From: Candidatus Nitrospira neomarina
GTDB lineage: Bacteria > Nitrospirota > Nitrospiria > Nitrospirales > UBA8639
Assembly (NCBI RefSeq): GCF_032051675.1
Contig: NZ_CP116968.1
Location: 4,581,001 to 4,645,000 of the forward strand
Length of the DNA: 64,000 nucleotides
Direction of reading: 5' to 3'
The notes under the pieces were generated by a model. It made no database searches and was not told the origin of the DNA. It saw only the letters and a list, made by a program, of their open reading frames with translations. The first letter of the stretch is position 1. The number at the start of each line of letters is the position of its first letter. This document shows positions 35,860 to 45,656 of this stretch, in pieces. The position numbers and the translations under genes were made by a program.

Positions 35860-36900
35860 ATGCAGAAGATTGATTTGCGCAGTGATACCGTGACGAAACC
35901 AACGCCCGCCATGCGGGAGGCGATGGCTCAGGCCGAGGTGGGCGATGATGTGTATGGAGAAGATCCGACCGTGAATCGATTAGAAGCCATGGCCGCTGAA
36001 ATGTTAGGCAAGGAGGCCGCGGTGTTTGTTCCCTCAGGGGTAATGGGAAATCAATTGGCTCTCCGCTTGCACACGCGACCCGGAGATGAAGTGATTGTGG
36101 ATAGTACATCCCATCTCATTCGCTATGAAGGGGGATCGGCATCTTCTCTCTCCGGTGTCCAATTGGTTTGCGTGCCGGGTGATCGCGGTCGCCTTTCGCC
36201 GGAATCGGTTGAAGCCGCCATTCGGCCAAAAGGACTTCATAACCCTCCAACCACGTTGGTGTGTCTGGAGCAGACGCATAATGTGGGTGGCGGATCGATT
36301 TATTCCTTGGAGCTTATCCATCAAATTGCAGAGCTGGCCCGCACCCATGGATTGGCCCTGCATTTGGATGGTGCTCGGTTGTTCAATGCCGTGGTCTCAA
36401 CCGGTGTGGCGGCTGCTGACTATGCCCGTCCCTTTGATACGGTGTCGTTTTGTTTGTCGAAAGGTTTGGGTGCTCCCGTCGGGTCGATGGTGGTGTCGGA
36501 TGCGGCCCGTGTTCAAACATTGCGCCGTCTTCGCAAAGTGTTTGGCGGAGGGATGCGGCAGGTGGGCATTCTGGCCGCTGCCGGTGTGTATGCACTTGAG
36601 CATCATATTGCCCGATTGGCTGAGGATCATGTGAATGCGCATTATCTGGCGACACTCTTGGAAGACATCCCGGGTGTGGTCGTTGATGTCAAGGCAGTGG
36701 AGACCAATATGGTGATGTTTCAGGTCCCCCATTCTTCTAAAACGACCGACACGTTGTTAGCTGACTGCCGGGAGGCCGGAGTCCTGTTGAATGCCATGGG
36801 GGATCGGGCGTTTCGGGTGGTGACGCATTTGGATGTCAATCATGAAGATATGGTTGCTGCCGGGAGGGTGTTCAGGCAGGTTTTTTCAGCCGCGGTGTGA
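35860..36900 (+). CDS. ltaE: Low-specificity L-threonine aldolase
   Basis: PLP enzyme cleaving L-threonine or L-allo-threonine to glycine and acetaldehyde. The 346 residues show the family start [33 protein letters not shown], the [15 protein letters not shown] region, [11 protein letters not shown] (cofactor Asp) and the PLP lysine K201 in [14 protein letters not shown]. It is divergent from the RmlD-like gene and followed by a small unknown gene after 79 bp. A possible role is supply of glycine or threonine breakdown. Confidence 0.93.
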   Translation: MQKIDLRSDTVTKPTPAMREAMAQAEVGDDVYGEDPTVNRLEAMAAEMLGKEAAVFVPSGVMGNQLALRLHTRPGDEVIVDSTSHLIRYEGGSASSLSGVQLVCVPGDRGRLSPESVEAAIRPKGLHNPPTTLVCLEQTHNVGGGSIYSLELIHQIAELARTHGLALHLDGARLFNAVVSTGVAAADYARPFDTVSFCLSKGLGAPVGSMVVSDAARVQTLRRLRKVFGGGMRQVGILAAAGVYALEHHIARLAEDHVNAHYLATLLEDIPGVVVDVKAVETNMVMFQVPHSSKTTDTLLADCREAGVLLNAMGDRAFRVVTHLDVNHEDMVAAGRVFRQVFSAAV

Positions 36901-36979
36901 ATGTCTCCCCTGAGTTCGTTGACAGGGTCCGGGACAGTTCCTACAATTTCTATTGATCAGCCTGATGAAGGGAGCCAAC

Positions 36980-37213
36980 GTGAGTTTATTGGATACGGTT
37001 TCGTTTCAGCATATCACGAGAATTTTAGAAGTGACGGATGAGTTGGATATTTCCCGGGAGGCCGTGGAAATTCCCCTCGCCCCGGCAAGTCCAGGGGTGG
37101 TTCGTCGGTTGTCCAACGGCAAGCTGGAAATTGTCGTTGATGCCGATCTGCCCTTCGATGATTGGGTACGGACACTGCCTGAAAAGATTCAGGCGGAAAT
37201 GCCGGACGATTAA
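36980..37213 (+). CDS. Small protein of unknown function
   Basis: About 77 residues, acidic and without membrane helices. The frame opens at 36953, but AGGGAG lies 6 nt before GTG 36980, which gives MSLLDTVSFQHITRILEVTDELDISREAVEIP. The C-terminal part (LPFDDWVRTLPEKIQAEMPDD) is acidic. It looks like a small regulatory or adaptor protein, but I do not know the family. It is followed by the zinc-ribbon gene after 52 bp, with which it may be co-transcribed. Confidence 0.6.
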   Translation: MSLLDTVSFQHITRILEVTDELDISREAVEIPLAPASPGVVRRLSNGKLEIVVDADLPFDDWVRTLPEKIQAEMPDD

Positions 37214-37265
37214 GTCCGATTAGTCAGCATGTGTAACCAAGAGGTAGGCAAAGGAGACCGTACTC

Positions 37266-37472
37266 ATGGCTGTGCGTGATCGAGAGTGGCCTGGGTATAC
37301 CATTTGGTACTGTTGTCAGGAATGTGGCCGCTTGTGGACGTATCAAGGGTCAGATGTTGTGGCGCTGGACCTCTCCAGTTCATTGGGACCGGCCATGGTC
37401 GGGGACGGCGTCCGCGGGCGGATGTGTGCAATTTGTGAGGGGCGATGTCACGCCCCATCGGCTGAAATTTGA
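37266..37472 (+). CDS. Small zinc-ribbon-like protein
   Basis: A 68-residue protein with AAAGGAG at a good distance before the ATG. Two Cys pairs (WYCCQECGRLW near residue 16 and RMCAICEGRC near residue 55) fit a zinc ribbon with four Cys ligands; the middle part is small and Gly-rich. Such proteins bind nucleic acid or act as adaptors. I do not recognise a family. It is convergent with the next minus-strand gene. Confidence 0.6.
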   Translation: MAVRDREWPGYTIWYCCQECGRLWTYQGSDVVALDLSSSLGPAMVGDGVRGRMCAICEGRCHAPSAEI

Positions 37473-37535
37473 CGACCGTGATGGTCTGGGGAAGACAGGC
37501 GTTTGGCCCAACGACCCCGCGCTTCCCTGACTCAT

Positions 37536-37970
37536 TTATTGAGAACCAACCGCAACGGGTTGTCCCTTCATGTCTGTCTCGCCGGACTGTTTCGTGGTTT
37601 TTTCCACTGACCATTCATGGGGCGTAATCTTTAGGAGATGTCCTTTAAGCGTATAGAATTCGCCTTCCGGTATTTCCACCTGATCCGCGCCAGTCACGTT
37701 AATAGCCAGCACCCGTTTCTTGTCTCCTCTGTTGGATAAAATGATGCCGTTCTCCAATCGTTCCAGTTGATAGGCTCCTTGTTCGTTAATGACCAGGGAA
37801 TTGGCTTCTATCTTTGCGTGCATTTTTCCAACTTTATCGAAAATGGCAAAGTTGACTCGAACAGGGGTTCCTCCGGTTTTTCGGAGCTTCATTTCAATTT
37901 GGGGGAGTCCGTCAATTTCTACAATTCCATTGGAATTGCGGTACCAATGCGGTCCGACTTTCACATCCAT
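37536..37970 (-). CDS. Conserved protein of unknown function, beta-rich
   Basis: About 144 residues, soluble, without signal peptide. GGAGG (plus-strand CCTCC just above 37980) lies 1 nt before the Met at 37979 and 10 nt before Met 37970, so the latter was chosen. The sequence is nearly all beta: a WYRNSNGIVEIDGLP opening, IEMKLRKTGGTPVRVNFAIFDKVGKMHAKIEANSLVINEQGAYQLERL, then NRGDKKRVLAIN and FYTLKGHLLKITPHEW. It resembles the beta-sandwich proteins found as orphans in many genomes, but I cannot name it. Confidence 0.65.
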   Translation of the reverse strand: MDVKVGPHWYRNSNGIVEIDGLPQIEMKLRKTGGTPVRVNFAIFDKVGKMHAKIEANSLVINEQGAYQLERLENGIILSNRGDKKRVLAINVTGADQVEIPEGEFYTLKGHLLKITPHEWSVEKTTKQSGETDMKGQPVAVGSQ

Positions 37971-38324
37971 GCCCACCATGCCTCCTTTGTTCTTCAGTGA
38001 ATAAACTCCAAACTGATCCGTATTGTACTGACCGGATCAGCCTGGTGGCTAGAGGAAATGTTCCTTGGATGAGTGTTGAAAACATATGTGGTACCTCGGG
38101 ATGGTTGTAGGAATGCGTATGGGCGGCTTGCCCCTGCTCACATACTCCTTCGTGCGCTCCGCTCGTCCAAACGGGCAGCGGCTTTTTTTGAGCATCCTCA
38201 GGACAGGGCTGGGCGGGACTTCTTTCGGTCAGGCTCAGGACAGGATTTGAGCATTCCTTGAAATGGTGAGGGGGCTTGGGATGTGTGGGAAAGAATGCGG
38301 GAAGGTCGTCACACGTAAATGGAG
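37971..38324. other. Gene-free stretch containing a second repetitive element
   Basis: About 350 bp, without a supported gene; the 62-codon plus-strand frame at 38073-38261 reads through the repetitive element (38110-38260). Confidence 0.5.
38110..38260. repeat. Second intergenic element with internal repeats
   Basis: CTCAGGACAGG occurs twice (38197-38207 and 38234-38244), and TTGAGCAT also occurs twice around 38188 and 38247. Before them a CCGCT/AGCGG stem (near 38163-38180) is followed by a T-run, terminator-like. I recall related sequences as dispersed noncoding repeats; this needs a genome search. Confidence 0.45.
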
Positions 38325-38540
38325 TTAGGACTTATCCTTTATTCGATTCAAGATGAGGGCTATGCATCCACCCAAGAGGCCTCCCCCAAAGATCGGCGGT
38401 CCCAATTCGACCAGTTTAATTTCCCAAATAGGTTCATTAGCCAGCATGAGATCGCGAATCCCGCCTTGAATCATGATGACAGCTAGTGCCATGAGCGCGC
38501 CAATCATGAACCACCATCGAAACACTTTAAACGAATCCAT
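38325..38540 (-). CDS. Small membrane protein of unknown function
   Basis: 71 residues with two hydrophobic helices, WWFMIGALMALAVIMIQGGI and LGPPIFGGGLLGGCIALIL, and a basic C-terminal tail (NRIKDKS). No named family is recognised. It lies 18 bp downstream of the yifB gene in the same direction, so the two are probably co-transcribed. Confidence 0.6.
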   Translation of the reverse strand: MDSFKVFRWWFMIGALMALAVIMIQGGIRDLMLANEPIWEIKLVELGPPIFGGGLLGGCIALILNRIKDKS

Positions 38541-38558
38541 GAAATGTCCTTATGCCAA

Positions 38559-40085
38559 TTATGCTTGAATGGGTCGATCTAATGTTCGGTACTGAATCGC
38601 TTCGGCAACATGTGTGGATGAAATCATAACCGATTCTCCTAAGTCGGCAATAGTTCGGGCCACACGTAAAATCCGCCCATAGGCCCGTGCGGACAACCCC
38701 AGGCGGGTGACGGCTTGATCCAACAGGGTGTTTCCGGCTTGATCCAGTTGGCAATATTTTTTGAGCAAGCGAGGCTTCAGCTGGGCATTGTTGAGGGTCT
38801 GCTCAGCGCGGTAGCGGTCGATTTGACGATGTCGTGCCTGGATCACTCGTTGACGAATGGTTGAAGAGGCTTCACCGGTTATCCTGCCCGATAGCTCTTT
38901 GACCGGGACTGCGGGGACTTCGATGTGGATATCCAGCCGATCAAGGAGTGGACCGGACAGACGGCTTCGATACCGTTGAATGTGATAGGGCGTACACACG
39001 CATTCATGGGTAGGGTCTCCGCAATATCCACATGGGCAGGGATTCATCGCGACGATCAACATAAGTTTGGCGGGAAACGTGAGGCTGGCCTGTGCGCGGG
39101 TCAATGTGACGGTTCCATTTTCCAGAGGCTGGCGTAAGCTATCCAAGAGGGACCGCTTAAATTCCAAGGCTTCATCTAAAAAAAGGACGCCATGATGGGC
39201 CAGAGAGACTTCTCCGGGACGGGGGATGGATCCTCCTCCAACGAGGCCGGCTTCCGAAATGGTGTGATGGGGGGCACGAAAGGGGCGATGGGCGAGGAGG
39301 GCCGCATGAGGTGGAAGGTTTCCCGCCACACTGTGGACCTGACTGGCTTCCAAACATTCCTGAAAGCTCATGGGTGGAAGAATACCTGTTAACCGTTGGG
39401 CTAACATGGTTTTTCCTGACCCTGGCGGACCCACCATGAGAAGATTGTGCCCACCTGCCGCAGCCACCTCCAGGGCACGCTTGGCCTGATATTGTCCCAC
39501 CACATCGGCAAAGTCCTCCTCAGTGGAGGAGAGTCCGGGGTGCACAAGGGGGAAGGTGTTTTTTGCAGGAAGGAGAGTGAGCGCCTCCTGGAGAAATTCC
39601 ACCACCTGAGGAAGGGTCGAGACGCCAAACACGGTGGCGTGGTCGACCACGGCAGCCTGTGAAGCATTGTCGTGAGGCAGGATCAATGAAAAGGGGTGAT
39701 GAGTGGCAATAGCCATGGACAGCGCCCCGGGTACCGCTTTGATTCTGCCATCCAGTGCCAGTTCTCCGACAAAAATATAGGAGGTAACGGCGTCTTGGGA
39801 CAGGACCCCTTCGGCTACCAAAATGCCGATGGCAATTCCCAACTCAAGACCGGCCCCTTCCTTTTTTAATCCGGCTGGCGCCAAATTGACGGTGATTTTT
39901 TTTGCAGGAAAATGGAACCCTGTGTTTTTGAGAGCGGATCGAACCCGGTCCCGGCTTTCACGAACGGTCGCATCGGGTAACCCCACGATGGAAAATTGTG
40001 GAAGGCCTCCACCAATATCCACCTCAATTTCAATGAGATTGGCTTCTAATCCCACCAATCCCACACTTTGAATTTTGGCTAACAT
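38559..40085 (-). CDS. comM: YifB/ComM family Mg-chelatase-like AAA+ ATPase
   Basis: AAA+ ATPase of the YifB/ComM family. In naturally transformable bacteria ComM is a branch-migration helicase needed for integration of divergent DNA; in others its role is unknown. The frame opens at 40130, but the family start is MLAKIQSVGLVGLEANLIEIEVDIGGGLP, so Met 40085 was chosen (508 residues). The N-terminal ChlI-like domain covers about 1-190. Walker A GPPGSGKTMLAQRL, GGGSIPRPGEVSLAHHGVLFLDEALEF (Walker B) and a Mg-chelatase C-terminal domain follow. A four-Cys zinc segment (CPCGYCGDPTHEC) is present. Confidence 0.93.
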   Translation of the reverse strand: MLAKIQSVGLVGLEANLIEIEVDIGGGLPQFSIVGLPDATVRESRDRVRSALKNTGFHFPAKKITVNLAPAGLKKEGAGLELGIAIGILVAEGVLSQDAVTSYIFVGELALDGRIKAVPGALSMAIATHHPFSLILPHDNASQAAVVDHATVFGVSTLPQVVEFLQEALTLLPAKNTFPLVHPGLSSTEEDFADVVGQYQAKRALEVAAAGGHNLLMVGPPGSGKTMLAQRLTGILPPMSFQECLEASQVHSVAGNLPPHAALLAHRPFRAPHHTISEAGLVGGGSIPRPGEVSLAHHGVLFLDEALEFKRSLLDSLRQPLENGTVTLTRAQASLTFPAKLMLIVAMNPCPCGYCGDPTHECVCTPYHIQRYRSRLSGPLLDRLDIHIEVPAVPVKELSGRITGEASSTIRQRVIQARHRQIDRYRAEQTLNNAQLKPRLLKKYCQLDQAGNTLLDQAVTRLGLSARAYGRILRVARTIADLGESVMISSTHVAEAIQYRTLDRPIQA

Positions 40086-40292
40086 GTTTGTCTTATCTAT
40101 CCCCGTTTCCGAAGTGTGGTGGCTGTGCATTCACGAATCTTAGGTCACGTTTTTTTGAAAACTCCAACCAACTCATGTGGCGGGTTCGGCCTGCGGGTTG
40201 CTGAAAGTTTCTGCCGTCCATAAGGGTTCACAGATATTGTGTAATGGGCTCATGCATGGGGCTTCTGAAAAATTTGCACTGTGAGCGAGTGC

Positions 40293-42176
40293 TTAGGGGG
40301 AAGATACGGGCGGTGAAAGAGCGGGGAGTTTCGGTGCAGGGGTAAGAGACGGGGGATTCGGAGGGGACGGAAGTACAGGACTTGGTCCCTCCGTGGAAAG
40401 GGTAGTTCCCTTCTCAGGGATCTGAACGGAATCCAATATGTCTTTGAGTTCCTTGCTTTCAATATTGTCTAACGACTCTGCGTTCGGGGGGGGAGCAGTT
40501 GAGTCCTCTAAGGATTGCGGTCTCTTGGGAGTAAGCGCTGAAGACTGTTCAGATTGAGACGCAGGTTTCTCCGTGACTGTGGGGACAGTTCTTTGTTCCG
40601 TTGCTGGAGGATTTGTTTTCAATGCCGGTGTCGTGACCGGAGTAACCGGTTTTTGGGAAGATGGTGGATTGGCGAGGTTGGAATGGCCTTGGGATGGCGC
40701 CGAGTTTGGTTGATCCGAAACCCGGGTGTCTTCAGATGTATGTTGTGGGCTCGGGTTCAGAGATTGTGTAATAGTGCGTGCCGGAGGAGCAGGCAATGGT
40801 GTTTCAGGATGATGTGATGCATCAGGTCTCAGGGAGCGATCCTCCACCACCGTTGTCGGGGATGGGGGTGTCGGGATTGCCCGGTTTGAATTGTCACCAT
40901 TTGGTGTGTCGCTGGTGTTCACGTGGGGAACTTCTGTCGTTGAGGTATTGAGCGGAGAAGAAATCGGGTTGTCAGGAGGTATGGTCGTGAATGAGTCTCT
41001 TGGCGGAACGACAGGAACCGGTTCGTTGATGAGTGGCTGCTCGGGGACCCTGAGCTGATTCGATGCCAGAAAAGGGATGCCGAGTTGTTCCTTATATATA
41101 TAACCCATGGTGCCACCAATAAAAAGAAACAAGGTGATTCCAATCGTTACGCCTAATTTTTTTCTCGTCTTGGCTCGGTGTATTTCTTGATAGTCGGTAG
41201 AGTGTTTCGGCCGGGTCACGGCCGGCGGTTGGTTGGGAGGGGGTACTGATATGGGTGCCTGTGGTGCAAGGCTCGGTGTCTCTATCTTGGCTGTTTGGAT
41301 TTCTGGCGTTGGTTGAGGTTCTGCAGGGACCTCTGGCGGCCTCAACACTTCAGGGGCAATTTTTACCAATTGCTGATTCAAAATGGTGAGAACATGGGTG
41401 GCATCTTGAAGTCGCTGTGAGGACTGATTCCGGGTCATTTGGCGGATAAGCTCACAGATGGCTTTCGGGACATGGTCCGGGAAGTCAAACATCGGGTCAG
41501 CCTGGTCGAAAGCCAGTTTCCCCATAATCGATGTCTTCGGAAGACCGGAATAGGGCACTCGCTTGGTGAGCATGTCGTACATCATGAAACCCAAGCAGTA
41601 CAAATCACTGCCGAGGGTCAGAAGTTCGCTTTTGGCAGTTTCCGGAAGCAAGTAGGGTAATGGTCTGAGTAACTCAGCGTCACCGTTTTTCAGGATGTCC
41701 ATCAGGATCCATGAAAGTCCGAGGTCCATGACTTTGATCTGGCCTTGAGGGCCGACCAGGACGTGCCCCGGATGGAGTGTGCCGTGAATGATGCCTTGAA
41801 AGTGGATATGAACTAACACTTCCGCAATTTCACGTGCCAGCAAGAGCATTTTTTCGACTGAAAGAGGCCCTTCATTCTGAATGACGTGTTGGAGACTGGG
41901 CGCGTCAAAAAATTCCATGCAGACGACAGGGGTGCCGTCCTGCTCTTCCACTTTGAAGATTTTAATGAGATTGGGGTGTTCTAATCGAAGGAGGGATTTG
42001 GCTTTTTCGATAAAGGCTTTTCCACGAATGAGCCGACCATTGATATGGGTGTGATACACCTTAATCGCCATTTCCTGCCGCAGTTCGAGATCATACCCAT
42101 AGTAAATGGTTCCGGTTTGGCCTTTGGCAATTTCTCCCTGTATTTCAATTTTTCCAGGCAACAGTTGTGTAGTCAT
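40293..42176 (-). CDS. Transmembrane kinase-like protein lacking the catalytic Asp (probable pseudokinase)
   Basis: 627 residues: a Ser/Thr-kinase-fold domain (about 10-270), Pro-rich linker, one transmembrane helix (341-361, LGVTIGITLFLFIGGTMGYIY) and a long Pro/Ser/Thr-rich external region to the end. The ATP lysine K39 is kept (MAIKVY), as are DLG at 151-153, LPE and the SDLYCLG Asp. But the catalytic loop reads HGTLHPGHV at 131-139, where active kinases have HRDLKPxN, so Asp, Lys and Asn are all replaced. The Gly-loop is also altered (AKGQTG). This points to a pseudokinase that binds rather than phosphorylates. No PASTA repeats were seen. Confidence 0.88.
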   Translation of the reverse strand: MTTQLLPGKIEIQGEIAKGQTGTIYYGYDLELRQEMAIKVYHTHINGRLIRGKAFIEKAKSLLRLEHPNLIKIFKVEEQDGTPVVCMEFFDAPSLQHVIQNEGPLSVEKMLLLAREIAEVLVHIHFQGIIHGTLHPGHVLVGPQGQIKVMDLGLSWILMDILKNGDAELLRPLPYLLPETAKSELLTLGSDLYCLGFMMYDMLTKRVPYSGLPKTSIMGKLAFDQADPMFDFPDHVPKAICELIRQMTRNQSSQRLQDATHVLTILNQQLVKIAPEVLRPPEVPAEPQPTPEIQTAKIETPSLAPQAPISVPPPNQPPAVTRPKHSTDYQEIHRAKTRKKLGVTIGITLFLFIGGTMGYIYKEQLGIPFLASNQLRVPEQPLINEPVPVVPPRDSFTTIPPDNPISSPLNTSTTEVPHVNTSDTPNGDNSNRAIPTPPSPTTVVEDRSLRPDASHHPETPLPAPPARTITQSLNPSPQHTSEDTRVSDQPNSAPSQGHSNLANPPSSQKPVTPVTTPALKTNPPATEQRTVPTVTEKPASQSEQSSALTPKRPQSLEDSTAPPPNAESLDNIESKELKDILDSVQIPEKGTTLSTEGPSPVLPSPPNPPSLTPAPKLPALSPPVSSP

Positions 42177-42444
42177 ACAAAAAAACCTAATTCTTTACAG
42201 AAAATTTGTGATGAATGAGTGCGTCTGGTGGTCGTGGCTCATTGAAACGAAGGCACCCCTAATAATCAAATGTGGAAATCTCGGAGCCATGGAATTCCTG
42301 CTCATCTTGTCGGAATACCGTTTGATTTTCTTGAATGGAGGGGATTCTTGGTCTCTTGGAGGTTTCGAATGTAGGACGTAAAGAGAGGGCGTTTCTCAGA
42401 ATCGGATGGCAGGCATAAGAGGAGCACAGGGGACAATCCTTCGC

Positions 42445-43617
42445 TCAGAGAACCTTAAGGGCTGTTCCTACCTTCCGTAATGCTCTGAGGGCGGTCTCGA
42501 GATGCTCAAGCGAATGATCGGCTGTCACCGTGATGCGGAGGCGGCTGGTCCCTTTAGGGACCGTGGGGGGGCGGACAGCCGGAATCCACACGCCCTCTGC
42601 CCGTAAGTGTTGGCTCATCTGGACCCCGATTTCCGGGTCGTTCACCATGATCGGGAGAATAGGGCTCTGAGTGTCGGTCAGTTGGAATCCCATGGTTACT
42701 AAGCCATGATGCAAATAATCTCGATTTCGCCAGAGCATCACTCTGCGTTGGGGTTCTTGACGGATGACACCCAGGGCTGCGCTCGCTGCGGCGGCAATGG
42801 CGGGTGGTGGGGCAGTAGTATAGATAAATGAGCGTGCGGTATTAACCAGATAGGCCACGAAATCTTTCGGCCCGGCAATAAAACCGCCGCTGGACCCAAG
42901 GGCTTTACTGAGGGTGCCCATCTGCAGGATGTGGCGGGAGTCTAAGCCAAAATGTTCCAGCGTGCCTCGACCGGTTGCGCCCATGACCCCGGTGCCATGC
43001 GCGTCATCAATGAGCAGAGTGGCACCATACTCTTCTGCCAATCCGGCTATCTCGGGCAGCGGAGCCACATCTCCATCCATACTAAACACCCCTTCAGTCA
43101 GAATGAGCGTCGAAGTCCGGGAGCGTGTTTTTGTCAGAAGACGCTTGAGATGGCTGACGTCGTTATGATGGAAGACGCGTAGCGTGGCCCGGCTGAGACG
43201 GCAACCATCGATCAGGCTGGCATGGCATAACCGATCCGCCAAAATCAGGCTATCTGCCCTGGCAAGATTTGGGATCACTCCTAAATTGGTGGCATAACCT
43301 GAAGAAAAGGTGAGAGCCGCCTCTGTTTCCTTAAAACTGGCCAATTCATCTTCTAAAACGTGGTGAGGCGTGACGTTGCCGGAAATTAACCGTGAGGCTC
43401 CAGATCCTACTCCAAATTTTTCGATGGCTTTTATGGCGGCATCTTTTACCTGTGGATGGTTGGCCAGCCCAAGATAGTTATTGGAGGCAAAAAGTAGGAC
43501 TTCCTGCCCTTCCACTGAAATGACCGGAGCCGAGGGGGAGTTGATGAGAGATAACTCCCTCAACAGGTGTTGTTGCGCTAAGGTTTGGAGGTCTTCTTTG
43601 AACATTGAGAGGGCCAC
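42445..43617 (-). CDS. bioF: 8-amino-7-oxononanoate synthase
   Basis: PLP enzyme joining pimeloyl-ACP/CoA and alanine in biotin synthesis. 390 residues, with the SNNYLGLANHP motif near residue 46, FGVGSGASRLISG, the DDAHGTGVMG pocket and the PLP lysine K238 in LSKALGSSGG. The start is GTG at 43617; an in-frame ATG at 43605 is equally possible, as neither has a strong ribosome site. Glycine C-acetyltransferase is closely related, but the overall pattern favours BioF. It is alone, without bioA/D/B nearby, and divergent from ilvB. Confidence 0.85.
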   Translation of the reverse strand: MALSMFKEDLQTLAQQHLLRELSLINSPSAPVISVEGQEVLLFASNNYLGLANHPQVKDAAIKAIEKFGVGSGASRLISGNVTPHHVLEDELASFKETEAALTFSSGYATNLGVIPNLARADSLILADRLCHASLIDGCRLSRATLRVFHHNDVSHLKRLLTKTRSRTSTLILTEGVFSMDGDVAPLPEIAGLAEEYGATLLIDDAHGTGVMGATGRGTLEHFGLDSRHILQMGTLSKALGSSGGFIAGPKDFVAYLVNTARSFIYTTAPPPAIAAAASAALGVIRQEPQRRVMLWRNRDYLHHGLVTMGFQLTDTQSPILPIMVNDPEIGVQMSQHLRAEGVWIPAVRPPTVPKGTSRLRITVTADHSLEHLETALRALRKVGTALKVL

Positions 43618-43694
43618 AGGATTTTGAAATATTACCTATAGGATCTGTCGTCCACAGGTATTTCGTAATGCGATCAACCCTGTTACAATAAATA

Positions 43695-43724
43695 TTGACT
43701 TGAAAAAACCATAATGATTACAAT
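43695..43724 (+). promoter_or_regulatory. Sigma-70 promoter of the ilv-leu operon
   Basis: TTGACT (43695-43700), 18-bp spacer, TACAAT (43719-43724). The predicted leader is about 130 nt to the ilvB start and contains a GGACGA/TCGTCC stem (43803-43808 with 43825-43830) just before the ribosome site. Confidence 0.6.
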
Positions 43725-43859
43725 GGTTTATTTATACAGACAATAAATTTACCACAAATGGGGAATTTTTTTTATCGGAGAGGTGATTGAGGGGTTTTCC
43801 CGGGACGATGTGGTTCACCAGGTTTCGTCCGTCGTCAAATTAACCAGAGGGTGAGAATT

Positions 43860-45635
43860 ATGAAAATCACTGGTGCAGAAATCTTCTTAGAAGCATTAAA
43901 GCGTGAGGGTGTGAAAACCATGTTTGCCTTACCAGGCGGAGTGGTTCTCAAAATATTCGATGTCTTGCACCAGCAAAAAGATATTCGGGTAATTCTGACA
44001 CGACATGAGCAAGGTGCCGGGTTTATGGCCGTCGGATATGCGAAAGCCATGGGCAAACCCGGCGTGGCGCTGATTACATCCGGCCCCGGCATGACAAATG
44101 TTATCACGTCTCTCGCAGATGCGTATATGGATTCAGTTCCCATAGTCGTCTTTTCAGGGCAGGTTCCGACCGCCTTAATCGGCAACGATGCCTTTCAAGA
44201 GGCCGACAATATCGGTCTCAGTCGTCCGTGCACCAAATACAATTTCCTGGTCAAGGACGTGAAAGATTTAGCACAGACGATTAAGGAGGCCTTTTATATT
44301 GCCACTACTGGTCGCCCTGGCCCGGTTTTAGTCGATATCCCTAAAGACATTTCGCTCGATAAAGCGGACTTTCATTACCCGACTTCTGTTTCCATTCGCG
44401 GGTACAACCCCACCTACGACGGAAGTCGGTGGAAAATTAAGCAAGCGGCGGACGCGATCATGAAAGCCAAGCGTCCAATTTTATATGTGGGTGGAGGAGT
44501 CGTGTTATCCGGGGCCTCTCCGGAGGTGAAAGAGCTGGCCGAGTTGACGCAAATTCCCGTCGATATGACGTTGATGGCGCTTGGGGCATTTCCTGGAAAC
44601 CATCCACTCTCTCTGGGCATGCTGGGTATGCATGGGACGTATGTCGCGAACATGGCCATGCATTATTCTGATCTGGTTATTGCCGTTGGGGCACGATTTG
44701 ATGATCGGGTGACGGGCAAGGTTTCAGAGTTTTGTCCCGATGCGAAAATTATTCACATTGATATTGATCCGACCTCTATTCGGAAAAATATTCAGGTAGA
44801 TATTCCTATTGTCGGTGACTGTAAGCGAGTGCTCATCGAATTGAATAATATTCTTCGCGCCACGGTGAATGGGAATCAAAAAGAGCAAAGGAAGCCTTGG
44901 TGGGATCAACTGAATGCCTGGAGGCAAGCACACCCTCTGCGCTATGATCAAGATCCTGACGGACAAATTAAGCCACAATTTCTTATTGATCGCCTGTATC
45001 AGCTGACGAGCGACCGAAATCCTATTTTGGCCACCGACGTGGGTCAACATCAGATGTGGGCAGCTCAATATTTTAAATTACAAAATCCTCAATCCTGGTT
45101 AACATCAGGGGGATTGGGGACCATGGGTTTTGGATTGCCGGCCGCTATGGGTGCGCAAGCTGCGTTTCCGGATCGACTGGTTCTGTGTGTCGCCGGTGAT
45201 GGCAGTATTCAAATGAATACTCAAGAATTGGCGACCGCAGTTGTCGAGCAACTACCGGTTAAAGTTTTTATTATTAATAACCGGTTCCATGGCATGGTTC
45301 GGCAGTGGCAGGATTTGTTTTATGAGGGCCGGTATGCGTCAAGTTACCTGGGGACCGTTCCTGATTTTGTGAAATTAGCGGAAGCCTATGGGGCTGCTGG
45401 TATTCGAATTGAAAAGGTTTCGGAAATGGATAGCGGGATTCGTGAAGCGCTTTCCATTAAGGGTCCGGTCGTGATTGACGTCCCGACTTATCAGTTTGAA
45501 AATTGTTATCCTATGATTCCGGCCGGAGGCTGTAATCACGAAATGTTATTAGCAGATCCCCCGGACTTAAAAAAGCCCAATGCCATGCAAAAAATTGGTA
45601 CTCAGGCGGATTCGGATTCTGTCATCACAGCTTAG
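43860..45635 (+). CDS. ilvB: Acetolactate synthase large subunit
   Basis: ThDP enzyme that condenses two pyruvates, or pyruvate with 2-oxobutyrate, as the first common step of Ile/Val/Leu synthesis. About 591 residues. The catalytic Glu is E50 ([12 protein letters not shown]), with [12 protein letters not shown] in the N-terminal domain and the ThDP site [12 protein letters not shown] with IINN downstream. An in-frame GTG lies at 43851, but GAGGGTGA sits 6 nt before ATG 43860. It begins a seven-gene plus-strand run, ilvB-ilvN-ilvC-psd-pssA-leuA-leuB, and its small subunit ilvN follows after 21 bp. Confidence 0.97.
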   Translation: MKITGAEIFLEALKREGVKTMFALPGGVVLKIFDVLHQQKDIRVILTRHEQGAGFMAVGYAKAMGKPGVALITSGPGMTNVITSLADAYMDSVPIVVFSGQVPTALIGNDAFQEADNIGLSRPCTKYNFLVKDVKDLAQTIKEAFYIATTGRPGPVLVDIPKDISLDKADFHYPTSVSIRGYNPTYDGSRWKIKQAADAIMKAKRPILYVGGGVVLSGASPEVKELAELTQIPVDMTLMALGAFPGNHPLSLGMLGMHGTYVANMAMHYSDLVIAVGARFDDRVTGKVSEFCPDAKIIHIDIDPTSIRKNIQVDIPIVGDCKRVLIELNNILRATVNGNQKEQRKPWWDQLNAWRQAHPLRYDQDPDGQIKPQFLIDRLYQLTSDRNPILATDVGQHQMWAAQYFKLQNPQSWLTSGGLGTMGFGLPAAMGAQAAFPDRLVLCVAGDGSIQMNTQELATAVVEQLPVKVFIINNRFHGMVRQWQDLFYEGRYASSYLGTVPDFVKLAEAYGAAGIRIEKVSEMDSGIREALSIKGPVVIDVPTYQFENCYPMIPAGGCNHEMLLADPPDLKKPNAMQKIGTQADSDSVITA

Positions 45636-45656
45636 AGTACAACCATAAAGGGTGTT

